Source: Sphingobium sp.
Lineage (GTDB): Bacteria; Pseudomonadota; Alphaproteobacteria; Sphingomonadales; Sphingomonadaceae
DNA: 64,000 nucleotides
Assembly (NCBI RefSeq): GCF_003248505.1
Contig: NZ_QFOA01000001.1
Coordinates: 1-64,000, forward strand
Direction: 5' to 3'
Every line of letters begins with the position of its first letter. Position 1 is the first letter of the stretch. Made by a program: the position numbers and the translations under genes. Shown piece by piece: positions 7,963-16,148 of this stretch. Below the pieces are notes generated by a model. It saw only the letters and a program-made list of their open reading frames with translations. It did not search any database and was not told the origin of the DNA.

Positions 7963-9122
7963 GGGATGGTCCTGAAAGCGGCGACGGCTTCGTCCACGGT
8001 GCGGCGCCCGGCGGTCAGGCTGATGAAGTCCAGCGGCGACAGCCTGTCGCCCACACGCAGATAGTCGAAATGCGCCTCATATTTGTTCGACCAGCCGCCA
8101 TGGTAATTTTCCGGGCGGTAGAACAGGTGGAAGCGCGGCGAAAGCATGTCGACCCGCGCCGCATGGGCGGGCGCGACGAGGGTGAAGGGGTTCACGTCGA
8201 AATAGGCCGCGCCATCGGGCGGCGAACTGATGTCGACATAGCGGAAGCGCTTGTCGGCCAGCGCCTCAAGGTCGTCACGATACCATTCAGCGTCGCGCCG
8301 TAGCCCGATCACCGGCACCACCTGTCCCAGCCCCAGCATCGCGAATTGGTCCGGCAGCGCGCCGCCGCGCAGCGCGATCACCCGCCGCAGCAGCCGCATC
8401 CCAAGGATCGTGCCCGCGCTGTGCGTGACGAGCTGCACTTCGTCCCAGTCGCCCTCAATTTCCGCCGCGATCCGGCGAGCGAAGGCGTCGATCCGCGCGT
8501 CCAGCGCTTCGCCCGGCCCCTCGCTCGCCAGCGCTCCGTGATAGGTCATGAACCGCAGCAGCCACGGCACCACCAGCTTGGCGAGGATGCGCCCGGACAG
8601 CAGCATGCTCACGCCGATCCCGGCCAGCGCGGCGGCCCACCAGGGCATCAGCAGCGACAGCAGCAACGCGGGCACCAGCGCGAGGAACAGGGGGATCAGA
8701 ACCGCCAGCACGGGCGGATAGAGGATAGTGATCACCGGCCCCCGGCGCAGCCGCCGCATCCTTCGAAAATCCATGTGCCGGGCATGGCCCGCATAGGCGC
8801 GTGCCGACCGGAGCGCGAGCGACAGTGGATTGCGAATCCACACTTTCCCGATCAGGTCTTCCCAGCGCAGATATTCATAGTCGGTCTCGACCCCGGCGGC
8901 CGGGTTCGTCACGGTCCAGCGCGCGGATACCGCGGCGCCCCCCGGTCCTGCCTGCCGCCCGCTCACGTCCACCGCCTCGCCGGTCAGCGCGGCATGGCGC
9001 GCTGCCTGCTCGCGATAGAGCTGGTGATAGAAACGCACGCCGCGAGGGTCGAATCCGCCGAGATAAAAGACTTTACGCTTGAACTTTTCCAACGGCCCCG
9101 CCCTAATCGCGCGCATGAACAC
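7959..9122 (-). CDS. Membrane protein with alpha/beta-hydrolase-like domain, unknown function
   Basis: A 387-aa protein. Two adjacent hydrophobic segments (about residues 128-180, VLAVLIPLFLALVPALLL and a second helix) anchor it. The following region contains VTHSAGTILGMRLL, a GxSxG-like nucleophile elbow with Ser in HSAGT, as in lipases/esterases. A His near HLFYRPENYHGG could complete a triad, but I cannot assign it. The start is uncertain: ATG 9122 overlaps the divergent gene at 9115, while TTG 9092 has an AGGGCGGGG ribosome site and would avoid overlap. It is coupled to the P450 downstream. No exact family name is recognised. Confidence 0.72.
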   Translation of the reverse strand: MFMRAIRAGPLEKFKRKVFYLGGFDPRGVRFYHQLYREQAARHAALTGEAVDVSGRQAGPGGAAVSARWTVTNPAAGVETDYEYLRWEDLIGKVWIRNPLSLALRSARAYAGHARHMDFRRMRRLRRGPVITILYPPVLAVLIPLFLALVPALLLSLLMPWWAAALAGIGVSMLLSGRILAKLVVPWLLRFMTYHGALASEGPGEALDARIDAFARRIAAEIEGDWDEVQLVTHSAGTILGMRLLRRVIALRGGALPDQFAMLGLGQVVPVIGLRRDAEWYRDDLEALADKRFRYVDISSPPDGAAYFDVNPFTLVAPAHAARVDMLSPRFHLFYRPENYHGGWSNKYEAHFDYLRVGDRLSPLDFISLTAGRRTVDEAVAAFRTIP

Positions 9123-9408
9123 GCCCGAACGCGACTACTGCTATTTCATCGACCATCGCAAATACAACCGCAATGTCGGCTGCCGCAAGCACGACAATAT
9201 GTATGGCATCAACGGCGGCGGGAGCGAGCGGGACCGCTGGAACGCGGACCTGACCTTCTACCGCCACATGCGCGCTAATGGCGATCCGATGGCGATCCCG
9301 GCGCTGCTCGCCTGCCTTGCATTCGGCTGGTTCTGCTGGAACTATCATCCGGGCAAGGGGCTGTGGCGCGGACAATTGTTGCGCCGCTTTGCAAAAGCGC
9401 CCAAGTGA
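9115..9408 (+). CDS. Small phospholipase A2-like membrane protein
   Basis: A 97-aa protein with NVGCRKHDNMYG, resembling the C-x2-H-D-x2-Y-G active-site helix of prokaryotic phospholipase A2 (His/Asp dyad). A second helix bears an Asp (RDRWNADLTFYRHM), and one C-terminal hydrophobic segment follows (PMAIPALLACLAFGWFCW). ATG 9115 is preferred because MNTPERDY starts just before the conserved part; the frame is open to 9079. It is divergent from the hydrolase-like gene and 7 nt upstream of kdsA, so probably co-transcribed with it. The PLA2 assignment rests on the motif alone. Confidence 0.65.
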   Translation: MNTPERDYCYFIDHRKYNRNVGCRKHDNMYGINGGGSERDRWNADLTFYRHMRANGDPMAIPALLACLAFGWFCWNYHPGKGLWRGQLLRRFAKAPK

Positions 9409-9415
9409 CCGCGCC

Positions 9416-10258
9416 ATGACCATGCCCAAACATGTCAGCGTCGGTCCGATCGTCATCGGCAACGACCTGCCCTTCGTCCTCATTTCCGGACCCTGTCAGA
9501 TCGAAAGCCGCGACCATGCGCTGTTCATGGCGCAGGCGCTGGGGAAGGCGGCGGACGCGGCGGGCGTGCCGTTCATCTTCAAGAGCAGCTTCGACAAGGC
9601 GAACCGCACGTCCGTGTCGGGCCGGCGGGGCGTGGGCATCGACGCGGGGCTGGCCATCCTGGCGGAGGTCAAGGCGACGCTCGGCTGCCCGGTGCTGACC
9701 GACGTCCATGACGCGACCCAGGTCGAAGCCGCCGCGCAGGCGGTCGACATCATCCAGATCCCCGCCTTCCTTTGTCGCCAGACCGACCTGCTGCTGGCGG
9801 CTGGCCGGACAGGCGCGGTCGTCAACGTCAAAAAGGGGCAGTTCCTCGCCCCATGGGACATGGCGGCAGTCGCGCAAAAGGTCGCATCGACCGGCAATGA
9901 GCGCATCCTCCTCACCGAACGCGGGGCAAGCTTCGGCTACAATACGCTGGTCAGCGACATGCGCGCGCTGCCCACCATGGCGCAGACCGGCTATCCCGTG
10001 GTGTTCGACGCGACCCATTCGGTGCAGCAGCCCGGCGGGCTCGGCTCCGCGTCGGGCGGGCAGCGCGAATTCGCGCCTCTCCTCGCCCGCAGCGCCGTCG
10101 CAGCCGGGGTCGCTGCCATCTTTGCCGAGGCGCATGACGATCCCGACAATGCGCCGTCCGACGGGCCTGTGATGCTGCGGCTCGATACGGTGGGACCGAT
10201 GCTCGATATACTCAAAGCCATCGACACGGTCGTGAAAGCGAGAAACTTAGTTAGCTAA
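9416..10258 (+). CDS. kdsA: 3-deoxy-8-phosphooctulonate synthase (KDO-8-P synthase)
   Basis: A 280-aa cytosolic aldolase condensing phosphoenolpyruvate with arabinose-5-phosphate to give KDO-8-phosphate for the LPS inner core. The TIM-barrel landmarks SGPCQIES, KSSFDKANRTS, LTDVHDATQ and FDATHSVQQPGG are all present, and the length matches the family. ATG 9416 is chosen over the longer upstream frame because MPKHVSVG... begins the family N terminus; ATG 9422 is an alternative. Its presence implies a KDO-containing outer-membrane lipid. The stop codon lies inside an 18-bp palindrome. Confidence 0.95.
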   Translation: MTMPKHVSVGPIVIGNDLPFVLISGPCQIESRDHALFMAQALGKAADAAGVPFIFKSSFDKANRTSVSGRRGVGIDAGLAILAEVKATLGCPVLTDVHDATQVEAAAQAVDIIQIPAFLCRQTDLLLAAGRTGAVVNVKKGQFLAPWDMAAVAQKVASTGNERILLTERGASFGYNTLVSDMRALPTMAQTGYPVVFDATHSVQQPGGLGSASGGQREFAPLLARSAVAAGVAAIFAEAHDDPDNAPSDGPVMLRLDTVGPMLDILKAIDTVVKARNLVS

Positions 10259-10263
10259 CTAAG
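10246..10263. promoter_or_regulatory. Perfect 18-bp palindrome, SlyA/MarR-like box
   Basis: CTTAGTTAGCTAACTAAG reads identically on both strands and covers the kdsA stop. Its core TTAGTTAGCTAA differs from the SlyA consensus TTAGCAAGCTAA at two positions. A related site lies at 21971-21992. Here it sits between convergent genes kdsA and proA, an odd place for an operator. It has no loop or T tract, so it is a poor terminator. Confidence 0.5.
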
Positions 10264-10328
10264 AGTTATTTCAACCATGTATCGGTTGTCTACTTCGCTG
10301 TCTCTTTAATATCCCGCTCGCACGACAT

Positions 10329-11594
10329 TCAGGGCCGGGTCTGTCCCGTTCCGCGCACGATCCACTTGTAGGTCGTCAGTCCTTCCAGCGCCACCGGCCC
10401 GCGCGCATGAAGGCGCCCGGTCGAAATGCCGATCTCCGCCCCCAGGCCGAATTCGCCCCCGTCGGCGAACTGGGTGGATGCGTTCCACATGACGATGGCG
10501 CTGTCGACCGCATTCAGGAACCGCGCAGCCCGGCCCCCATCCTGCGTGACAATCGCGTCGGTGTGATGGCTTGCGTGCGCGGCGATGTGAGCGATGGCAT
10601 CGTCCACGCCGTCCACCAACCGGACCGACACGATGGCATCGAGATATTCGGTATCCCAATCCTCATCGGTCGCGGGCTTCACTCGCGCGTCCATCGCCTG
10701 CACCGCCATGTCGCCCCGCACTTCGCAGCCCGCCGCGATCAACGCTTGTATCAGGGCAGGGGCGTCGCCGAAGGCGCGGTCGATGAGCACGGTTTCGGTC
10801 GCCCCGCACACGCCCGTCCGCCGCATCTTGGCATTGACGACCAGCGCCTGCGCCATGGCCGGGTCCGCCGCGCCATCAACATAGCTGTGGTTGATCCCGT
10901 CCAGATGCGCCAGTACCGGCACCCGCGCTTCCTCCTGCACCCGCGCCACCAGGCTTTTGCCGCCGCGCGGCACGATCAGGTCGATGAAAGCCGCCGCCTT
11001 CAGCAATGCGCCGACCGCCGCGCGGTCGGTCGTCGGAACCAACTGCACCGCTTCGGCGGGGAGCCCGGCGGCCACGATCCCTTCGACCATCGCGGCATGG
11101 ATGGCGCGATTGCTCTCCCTGGCCTCGCTCCCACCGCGAAGGATCACCGCATTGCCCGCCCGCAAGCACAGCGCCGCGGCATCCGCCGTCACATTGGGGC
11201 GGCTCTCGTAGACGATGCCGATGACGCCCAGCGGCACGCGCACCCGGCTCAGCTCCAGGCCGTTGGGCCGCGTTCGGGTGTCGATCGCCTGCCCGAGCGG
11301 ATTGTCGAGGCCCGCTACCTGCTCGACGCCGGCCGCCGCACTTTCCAGCCGCGCGTCGTCCAGCCGAAGCCGGTCGAGCATGGCGGGGGACAGGCCGTTC
11401 GCTGCCGCATTGTCCATATCGCGCCGATTGGCGGCAAGGATGTCGGACGCACGTTCCCTCAGCGACTGCGCAGCACGCCGTAGTGCGTCTGCCTTCTGCG
11501 AGTCTTCCGCCTGCGCCAACGCGGCGGCGGCTTGTCGCGCACGACCGCCCATCGTGGCGATCAGCATCTCGGGCGTCTGGGTGAGGTCGTTCAT
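10329..11594 (-). CDS. proA: Glutamate-5-semialdehyde dehydrogenase (gamma-glutamyl phosphate reductase)
   Basis: A 421-aa enzyme reducing gamma-glutamyl phosphate with NADPH in proline synthesis. Aldehyde-dehydrogenase-fold features are seen: cofactor-binding GVIGIVYESRPNVT, LRGGSEARESN, the catalytic Cys in RTGVCGATET, and IVPRGGK. ATG 11594 (MNDLTQTPEM) is chosen because the upstream extension to 11699 runs through a hairpin and lacks family similarity. No proB is adjacent. It is convergent with kdsA. Confidence 0.95.
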   Translation of the reverse strand: MNDLTQTPEMLIATMGGRARQAAAALAQAEDSQKADALRRAAQSLRERASDILAANRRDMDNAAANGLSPAMLDRLRLDDARLESAAAGVEQVAGLDNPLGQAIDTRTRPNGLELSRVRVPLGVIGIVYESRPNVTADAAALCLRAGNAVILRGGSEARESNRAIHAAMVEGIVAAGLPAEAVQLVPTTDRAAVGALLKAAAFIDLIVPRGGKSLVARVQEEARVPVLAHLDGINHSYVDGAADPAMAQALVVNAKMRRTGVCGATETVLIDRAFGDAPALIQALIAAGCEVRGDMAVQAMDARVKPATDEDWDTEYLDAIVSVRLVDGVDDAIAHIAAHASHHTDAIVTQDGGRAARFLNAVDSAIVMWNASTQFADGGEFGLGAEIGISTGRLHARGPVALEGLTTYKWIVRGTGQTRP

Positions 11595-11678
11595 CGGGGG
11601 TCTCGCCGCAAAGGTCGGCGCGCCCTTAGCATGAAAGGCGGGGCGAGGGGAAGCAAGGCGGCGGAGTTGACGAGCCGA

Positions 11679-11711
11679 CGACCGGATCATGGGTCGCAAA
11701 TGATCCGGTCG
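11679..11711 (-). terminator. Stem-loop between methyltransferase gene and proA
   Basis: A perfect 12-bp stem (CGACCGGATCAT at 11679-11690 with 11700-11711) has a 9-nt loop. It lies 91 nt beyond the 3' end of the minus-strand methyltransferase gene. It has no T run, so termination, RNA protection or an operator for proA are all possible. Confidence 0.4.
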
Positions 11712-11801
11712 CCGACAGGCGGAAATCCGCCACGCGCCTACCTTATGTCCTCAGGTTTGATGGCGCATACCCCATTTGGGGGAAGAGATGCTTTTTGCCG
11801 T

Positions 11802-12443
11802 TCAGGCCGCCTGAGCCAATTCCTGCGTCCGCGTCGCGCGGATCAGGTGGCATGGCGGGATGTTCCGCCATTCGCGCTCTTCGGTCACATGATCGAAGAC
11901 CGGGGAGAGGAGGCGGCGGACGAACCGCGAATATTGGTAGATGAGGAAAGCGCCACCCGGTCGCAACGCCGCCCTTGTCTCTTCGCAGATCGCAGCGCCC
12001 ACGCCGCCCGGCAGCGTCGAGAAGGGGATGCCCGACAGCACATAATCGGCATGATAATGCCCGGCTTCCTTGATGAAGCGGCGCACATCGCTCGCCGATC
12101 CATGAACGACGCGCAGGCGGGGGTCGACGATCTCCGCCTCCAGATAGGCGACGAAGTCGAGGTTGAGGTCGATTGCAAGCAACGTCGCGTCCGCCGGAAG
12201 CCGGTCGAGCACCGTGCGGGTGAATGTACCTACACCCGGCCCATATTCGACGAACAACCGTGTCCTGCGCCAGTCCACGCCGTCCAGCATCCGGTCCACC
12301 AGCGCATCGGAAGAAGGAATGATGGAACCGATCATGCCGGGATGGCGGACGAATTGCCGGAAGAACATGTTCCATTGGCTGAAAAAGGACCGGACACCCG
12401 ATTTGCCGCCCGTCTTGCTCTTCTTCAAGGGAATAGAAGCCAT
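11802..12443 (-). CDS. SAM-dependent methyltransferase, phospholipid methyltransferase (PmtA)-like
   Basis: A 213-aa class I methyltransferase. The N terminus is basic (MASIPLKKSKTGGKSG). The SAM motif I EYGPGVGTFT and motif II acidic LAIDLN follow, with a later ADYVLSGIPFST segment. This arrangement, with a GIPF motif like the N-P-P-F of rRNA adenine dimethylases, fits the PmtA-like group that methylates phosphatidylethanolamine, and the early basic/aromatic region could bind membrane. ATG 12443 is chosen over ATG 12527 because the longer N terminus overlaps a strong stem-loop (12531-12564) region and looks non-coding. The substrate is inferred. Confidence 0.75.
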   Translation of the reverse strand: MASIPLKKSKTGGKSGVRSFFSQWNMFFRQFVRHPGMIGSIIPSSDALVDRMLDGVDWRRTRLFVEYGPGVGTFTRTVLDRLPADATLLAIDLNLDFVAYLEAEIVDPRLRVVHGSASDVRRFIKEAGHYHADYVLSGIPFSTLPGGVGAAICEETRAALRPGGAFLIYQYSRFVRRLLSPVFDHVTEEREWRNIPPCHLIRATRTQELAQAA

Positions 12444-12530
12444 CAACACTCGCCTGTTCGATCCGATAGTCGCGATTCGCAAATCCCGCGCTGACTGGCA
12501 AGATGGTTGCAACCCGATTGTCATCAACGC

Positions 12531-12564
12531 GGCGATGGCGGATTGGGTTCAATCCGCCATCGCC
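12531..12564 (-). terminator. Strong 15-bp stem-loop after the CDC48-like gene
   Basis: A perfect 15-bp stem (12531-12545 with 12550-12564) has a GGTT/AACC loop, 26 nt past the AAA ATPase stop on the minus strand. The best T run (CTCTTTT at 12566-12572) is on the plus-strand side, and minus-strand reading gives only GCGTTG. It may act bidirectionally. Confidence 0.6.
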
Positions 12565-12589
12565 GCTCTTTTGCAAGACAGGCTCTTGG

Positions 12590-14884
12590 CTAGTCGGGCC
12601 GTACCCGCGAGCGGACCATGCCGGGCGTCACGAAGCCGATCGGGTCCACCTGCATCGCGCGCTGCTTGAGCTGGGACTGGATTTGCTCATATTCACGCTC
12701 CATTTCCGGGGTGACCGATGCACGCGTTTCCTCCAACGCTTCCTCGAAATGAGCCCGTGTCACCTTTTCCACGCTGAGCGACTGGCGCAGCGCGACCAGT
12801 CCCGCGCGGCGCACGAGGTCTTCCAGATCCGCGCCGGTAAAGCGCTCCGTCCTTTCGGCAAGGTCGTCGAGGTCCACATTCTCTGCAAGCGGCATCTTGG
12901 CGGTATGAATGCCCAGGATGCGTGAACGCCCGGCCTTATCGGGAACCGCGACATAGATCAGTTCGTCGAAACGCCCCGGACGAAGCAACGCCGGATCGAC
13001 CAGCGTCGGGCGGTTGGTCGCGCCGATGACGACAACCGACTGCAATTCCTCGAGTCCATCCATCTCGGCCAGAATGGTGTTGACCACCCGTTCCGTTACC
13101 GCGGGTTCGCCAAGGCCCCCGCCGCGCGCGGGTACGAGGCTGTCGAGTTCGTCGATGAAGATCACGGTCGGGGCGACCTGCCGCGCGCGGGCGAAGAGGC
13201 GGGCGATCTGCTGCTCGCTTTCGCCATACCATTTCGAGAGGAGATCGCTCGATTTGGTTGCGATGAAATTGGCCTGTGCTTCGCGCGCGACCGCTTTCGC
13301 CAGCAGCGTCTTGCCGGTGCCGGGCGGGCCGTAGAGCAGGAAGCCCTTGGCCGGACGAATGCCGATGCGGCGAAAGGCGTCCGGATCCTTGAGCGGCAGT
13401 TCGACCCCTTCCTTGAGCCGCATCTGCGCGTCGTCGAGTCCGCCGATATCGGACCAGCCGATATTGGGCGCCTGTACCATCACTTCGCGCATCGCGGACG
13501 GCTGGACCCGCTTGATCGCGGCCATGAAATCCTCGCGCGTGACGGACAGTTCCTCCAGCACGTCGGGCGGGATCGTTCCTTCCTCCAGGTTGAGGCGGGG
13601 CATGAAGCGCCGCACCGTCTCGATCGCGGCCTCCCGGCTGAGCGCGGCCAGATCCGCGCCGACGAAGCCGTAGGTCATGCGGGCGAGTTCTGACAGGTCG
13701 ACCTTGTCGCCGAGCGGCATACCTCGCGTGTGGATGCCCAGAATTTCGCGCCGCCCCCGCTCGTCGGGGACGCCGACGATGATCTCGCGGTCGAAACGAC
13801 CCGGTCGCCGCAGCGCCTCGTCTATCGCCTCTGGCCGGTTGGTCGCAGCGATAACCACTAGGTTGGCCCGGGGTTCGAGGCCATCCATCAGTGTCAGCAA
13901 TTGCGCGACGAGGCGCTTTTCGGTCTCGCCCGTCACATTGCCGCGCTTGGGGGCGATCGAATCGATTTCATCGATAAACAGGATCGAGGGTGCGGACTTG
14001 GCCGCCGCCTCGAAAATCTCGCGCAGCTGCTTTTCCGATTCGCCATAGGCCGATCCCATGATCTCCGGCCCGTTGATCAAGAAGAACTCGGCATCGGATT
14101 CATTGGCGACGGCGCGAGCAAGGCGCGTCTTGCCTGTCCCCGGCGGACCGTGGAGCAGAACGCCCTTGGGCGGATCGACGCCCAGCCGCTCGAACAGTTC
14201 GGGATAACGCAACGGCAATTCCACCATCTCGCGCAGCTGGTCGATGGTTTCGGCCATGCCGCCGACGTCGTCATAGGTAACATCGGCGCGACGCGATTCT
14301 CGCGGTTCCTCATATTCGGCACGCAGTTCGACCTCGGTGTCGGCGTCGATGCGCACGATCCCCTTGGGCGTGGTCGATACGACGACGAGGCGGATTTCCT
14401 GCAGCGCATAGGCCGGGGCCGCCAGCATCTGCCGAAGCTGGGGCGGCATATCGCCGGGCGGCACTTGCTGCTGCCCCGACGTTGCAACGATATCGCCCGC
14501 CGAAAGCGGACGTTCGAAAAAGACGCGCTTCAATGCATCGGGATTGCCCTGAAGCCGCAAGTTATTTTGTGCGGGCGCGAACACGACGCGCTGCGCTGGA
14601 CGAGGGTCGGCTCTGCCGATCTGGACGAAGTCGCCCGATCCAGCCCCGGCATTGGCGCGTTGAAGCCCGTCGAGCCTCAACACGTCCAGCCCTTCATCCT
14701 CCTTGTAGGGGCGCACCACCCGCGCGGACGTGACCCGCTTGCCCGCGATCTCGATCACGTCGCCTTCGGACAAGTGCAATTCGGCCATTACCGCCAGCGG
14801 AAGCCGCGCAAGACCGCGTCCCGCATCTTCGGGCCGGGCATTGGCCACCTGAATTTTCCGTCCGGTCCGCTCCTGATCGGCCAC
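12590..14884 (-). CDS. CDC48/p97-family AAA+ ATPase (tandem D1-D2)
   Basis: A 764-aa protein with a Cdc48_N-like double-psi barrel (about 10-95), a second N subdomain (about 115-190) and two AAA+ modules. D1 has Walker A GPPGTGKT at 246-253, Walker B ILFIDEIDSIAPKRG and an arginine-finger RRPGRFDRE. D2 repeats these with GPPGTGKT near residue 520, VIFIDELDSLVPARGG and LRPGRFDEL. It would use ATP to unfold or extract proteins. GTG start at 14884 has GAGGA upstream. The C terminus (GMVRSRVRPD) lacks an obvious HbYX proteasome-docking motif, consistent with no bacterial proteasome partner nearby. The full N-D1-D2 layout is characteristic of archaea/eukaryotes but known in some bacteria. Confidence 0.95.
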   Translation of the reverse strand: MADQERTGRKIQVANARPEDAGRGLARLPLAVMAELHLSEGDVIEIAGKRVTSARVVRPYKEDEGLDVLRLDGLQRANAGAGSGDFVQIGRADPRPAQRVVFAPAQNNLRLQGNPDALKRVFFERPLSAGDIVATSGQQQVPPGDMPPQLRQMLAAPAYALQEIRLVVVSTTPKGIVRIDADTEVELRAEYEEPRESRRADVTYDDVGGMAETIDQLREMVELPLRYPELFERLGVDPPKGVLLHGPPGTGKTRLARAVANESDAEFFLINGPEIMGSAYGESEKQLREIFEAAAKSAPSILFIDEIDSIAPKRGNVTGETEKRLVAQLLTLMDGLEPRANLVVIAATNRPEAIDEALRRPGRFDREIIVGVPDERGRREILGIHTRGMPLGDKVDLSELARMTYGFVGADLAALSREAAIETVRRFMPRLNLEEGTIPPDVLEELSVTREDFMAAIKRVQPSAMREVMVQAPNIGWSDIGGLDDAQMRLKEGVELPLKDPDAFRRIGIRPAKGFLLYGPPGTGKTLLAKAVAREAQANFIATKSSDLLSKWYGESEQQIARLFARARQVAPTVIFIDELDSLVPARGGGLGEPAVTERVVNTILAEMDGLEELQSVVVIGATNRPTLVDPALLRPGRFDELIYVAVPDKAGRSRILGIHTAKMPLAENVDLDDLAERTERFTGADLEDLVRRAGLVALRQSLSVEKVTRAHFEEALEETRASVTPEMEREYEQIQSQLKQRAMQVDPIGFVTPGMVRSRVRPD

Positions 14885-14971
14885 GCGTCATCCTCGTCTT
14901 TGCTGATGCGAAACGAGATAGGAAACGCAGTGACGTTCGGAAAGTCCCCCCGGTCGATACGGCGCGAGCAT

Positions 14972-15000
14972 AAAAAAAGGGCCGACCCGAAGGTCAGCCC
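14972..15000 (-). terminator. Canonical rho-independent terminator
   Basis: On the minus strand GGGCTGACC-TTCG-GGTCGGCCC forms a 9-bp stem with a UUCG tetraloop, followed directly by seven Ts (14978-14972). It lies 88 nt upstream of the CDC48-like start and downstream of no ORF, so it must end a small RNA or act as a leader attenuator. Confidence 0.88.
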
Positions 15001-15055
15001 GAAAGTTTTAGGAGAGGATGCCTGAAAGGCCTGTTCTATGTGCGCTGCGGCACAA
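14972..15055 (-). ncRNA. Candidate small RNA or attenuated leader of the CDC48-like gene
   Basis: A terminator of textbook quality with no gene in front of it implies a short transcript on the minus strand. The preceding segment contains AGGCCTTTCAGGCATCC and a CCTCTCC motif that is complementary to Shine-Dalgarno sequences, a feature of several alphaproteobacterial sRNAs. The 5' end shown is arbitrary; I could not define a confident promoter. The alternative is a 5' leader of the ATPase mRNA controlled by termination. The rest of 14885-15219 holds TTGCAA and TGCAA...TTGCA repeats (15087-15099) and a TGTGC/GCACA stem, and probably the promoter for the LysR gene. Confidence 0.4.
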
Positions 15056-15219
15056 ATTATTGCAACTGCGAAAAGCATCGGCAGGTTGCAAATTTTGCAT
15101 CTTGCCAAAGGGCCTGTTTTCCGGCTCATTGGCGGCAGGATGCTTGAGACCCGGATGCGGCCGTTCGATAATCAGAATTGACGCGGCGCAGCGGATGGGC
15201 TTCGGAACGTGACGGATCA

Positions 15220-16101
15220 ATGCGCAGATTGCCGCCCCTTACGGCCCTTGAGGCCTTCGTGCAGGTTGCGCGCCTCGGCTCGGTGAAGGCCGCGGCGGAG
15301 GAGCTTGCGCTGTCGACGCCCGCGCTCAGCCGCCGGGTGCAGGCCCTGGAGCGCTTCATCGGCAGGCCGTTGTTCGACCGCAAGCATCAGGCGCTGGAAA
15401 TCAATACCGACGGCCAGCGGCTGCTCGACGACATCGCGCCTGCATTAGATGCGCTCAGCCAGGCGCTGGAGACGATCCAGAGTGGCGGCAACCAGTTGCG
15501 GTTGCGGCTGGCGGTGCTGCCGCTGTTCGCGACGCAGCGGCTGTTCCCGCATCTGGGTCGCCTGCGCCAGCAGCATCCGCAACTGCATATCGACATTGAA
15601 ACCACGCCCCATGCCATCGCACGGCTCGGCGAAGGGCTGGACGCCGCGATCGTGCTGATGGCGCGGGATATCGATCCGGCATTCTATGCGCATGAACTCG
15701 ATCATGAGGAAATTTACCTCATCGGCCGCCGCCAATTGCTGGAAGGGCCGCAGGCGTTGAAGTCGCCGGAGGAACTGGCGCAACAAACGATTCTGCTTCA
15801 CCGCGAAATGGCATTGTCCTTCGACGCGTGGAAGGAAGCGGCAGGCTTGCCCGACCTGCAACCGCTGGCGATCGACAATTACGATTCGGGTCAGTTGATG
15901 CTGGAAGCAGCGGCGCAGGGTCTGGGCGTTGCGGTCATGCATGCCAGCCACTTCGAACAGGCAGGAGACCCCCGCCTGGTGCGGCTGTTCCCGATCAAGG
16001 CCGAAAGCCCCTATCGCTACATGTTCGTGTGCCGCCCCCGCGCGCTGCAGACGCGGGCGGTGCGGATTTTCCGCGACTGGCTGATCGGCGCCGACATCTG
16101 A
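15220..16101 (+). CDS. LysR-type transcriptional regulator (GcvA-like)
   Basis: A 293-aa regulator. The N-terminal winged HTH (about residues 4-62) shows LTALEAFVQVARLGSVKAAA and STPALSRRVQALE. A periplasmic-binding-protein-like effector domain (about 88-290) follows, with the DYDSGQLMLEAAAQGLGVAV region typical of the GcvA/AmpR subgroup. ATG 15220 (MRRLPPLTALEAF) gives the usual LysR N terminus. The target is unclear: LysR regulators often act on a divergent neighbour, which here would be the small transcript or CDC48-like gene to the left. Confidence 0.9.
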   Translation: MRRLPPLTALEAFVQVARLGSVKAAAEELALSTPALSRRVQALERFIGRPLFDRKHQALEINTDGQRLLDDIAPALDALSQALETIQSGGNQLRLRLAVLPLFATQRLFPHLGRLRQQHPQLHIDIETTPHAIARLGEGLDAAIVLMARDIDPAFYAHELDHEEIYLIGRRQLLEGPQALKSPEELAQQTILLHREMALSFDAWKEAAGLPDLQPLAIDNYDSGQLMLEAAAQGLGVAVMHASHFEQAGDPRLVRLFPIKAESPYRYMFVCRPRALQTRAVRIFRDWLIGADI

Positions 16102-16148
16102 TATTCGGTCGGTAACCGCCGATTTAAGGATATCGGGTCGATGCCGTT

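Noticed and set aside
10246..10263. Bidirectional terminator for kdsA and proA
   Set aside because: A loopless 18-bp palindrome of mixed AT/GC with no T tract would fold poorly; operator-like symmetry fits better.
15018..15212. 64-aa plus-strand ORF with AGGAGAGG just before ATG
   Set aside because: The purine stretch abuts the ATG with too little spacing, the translation is Cys/Arg-rich without pattern, and the segment is better explained as a regulatory/sRNA region.
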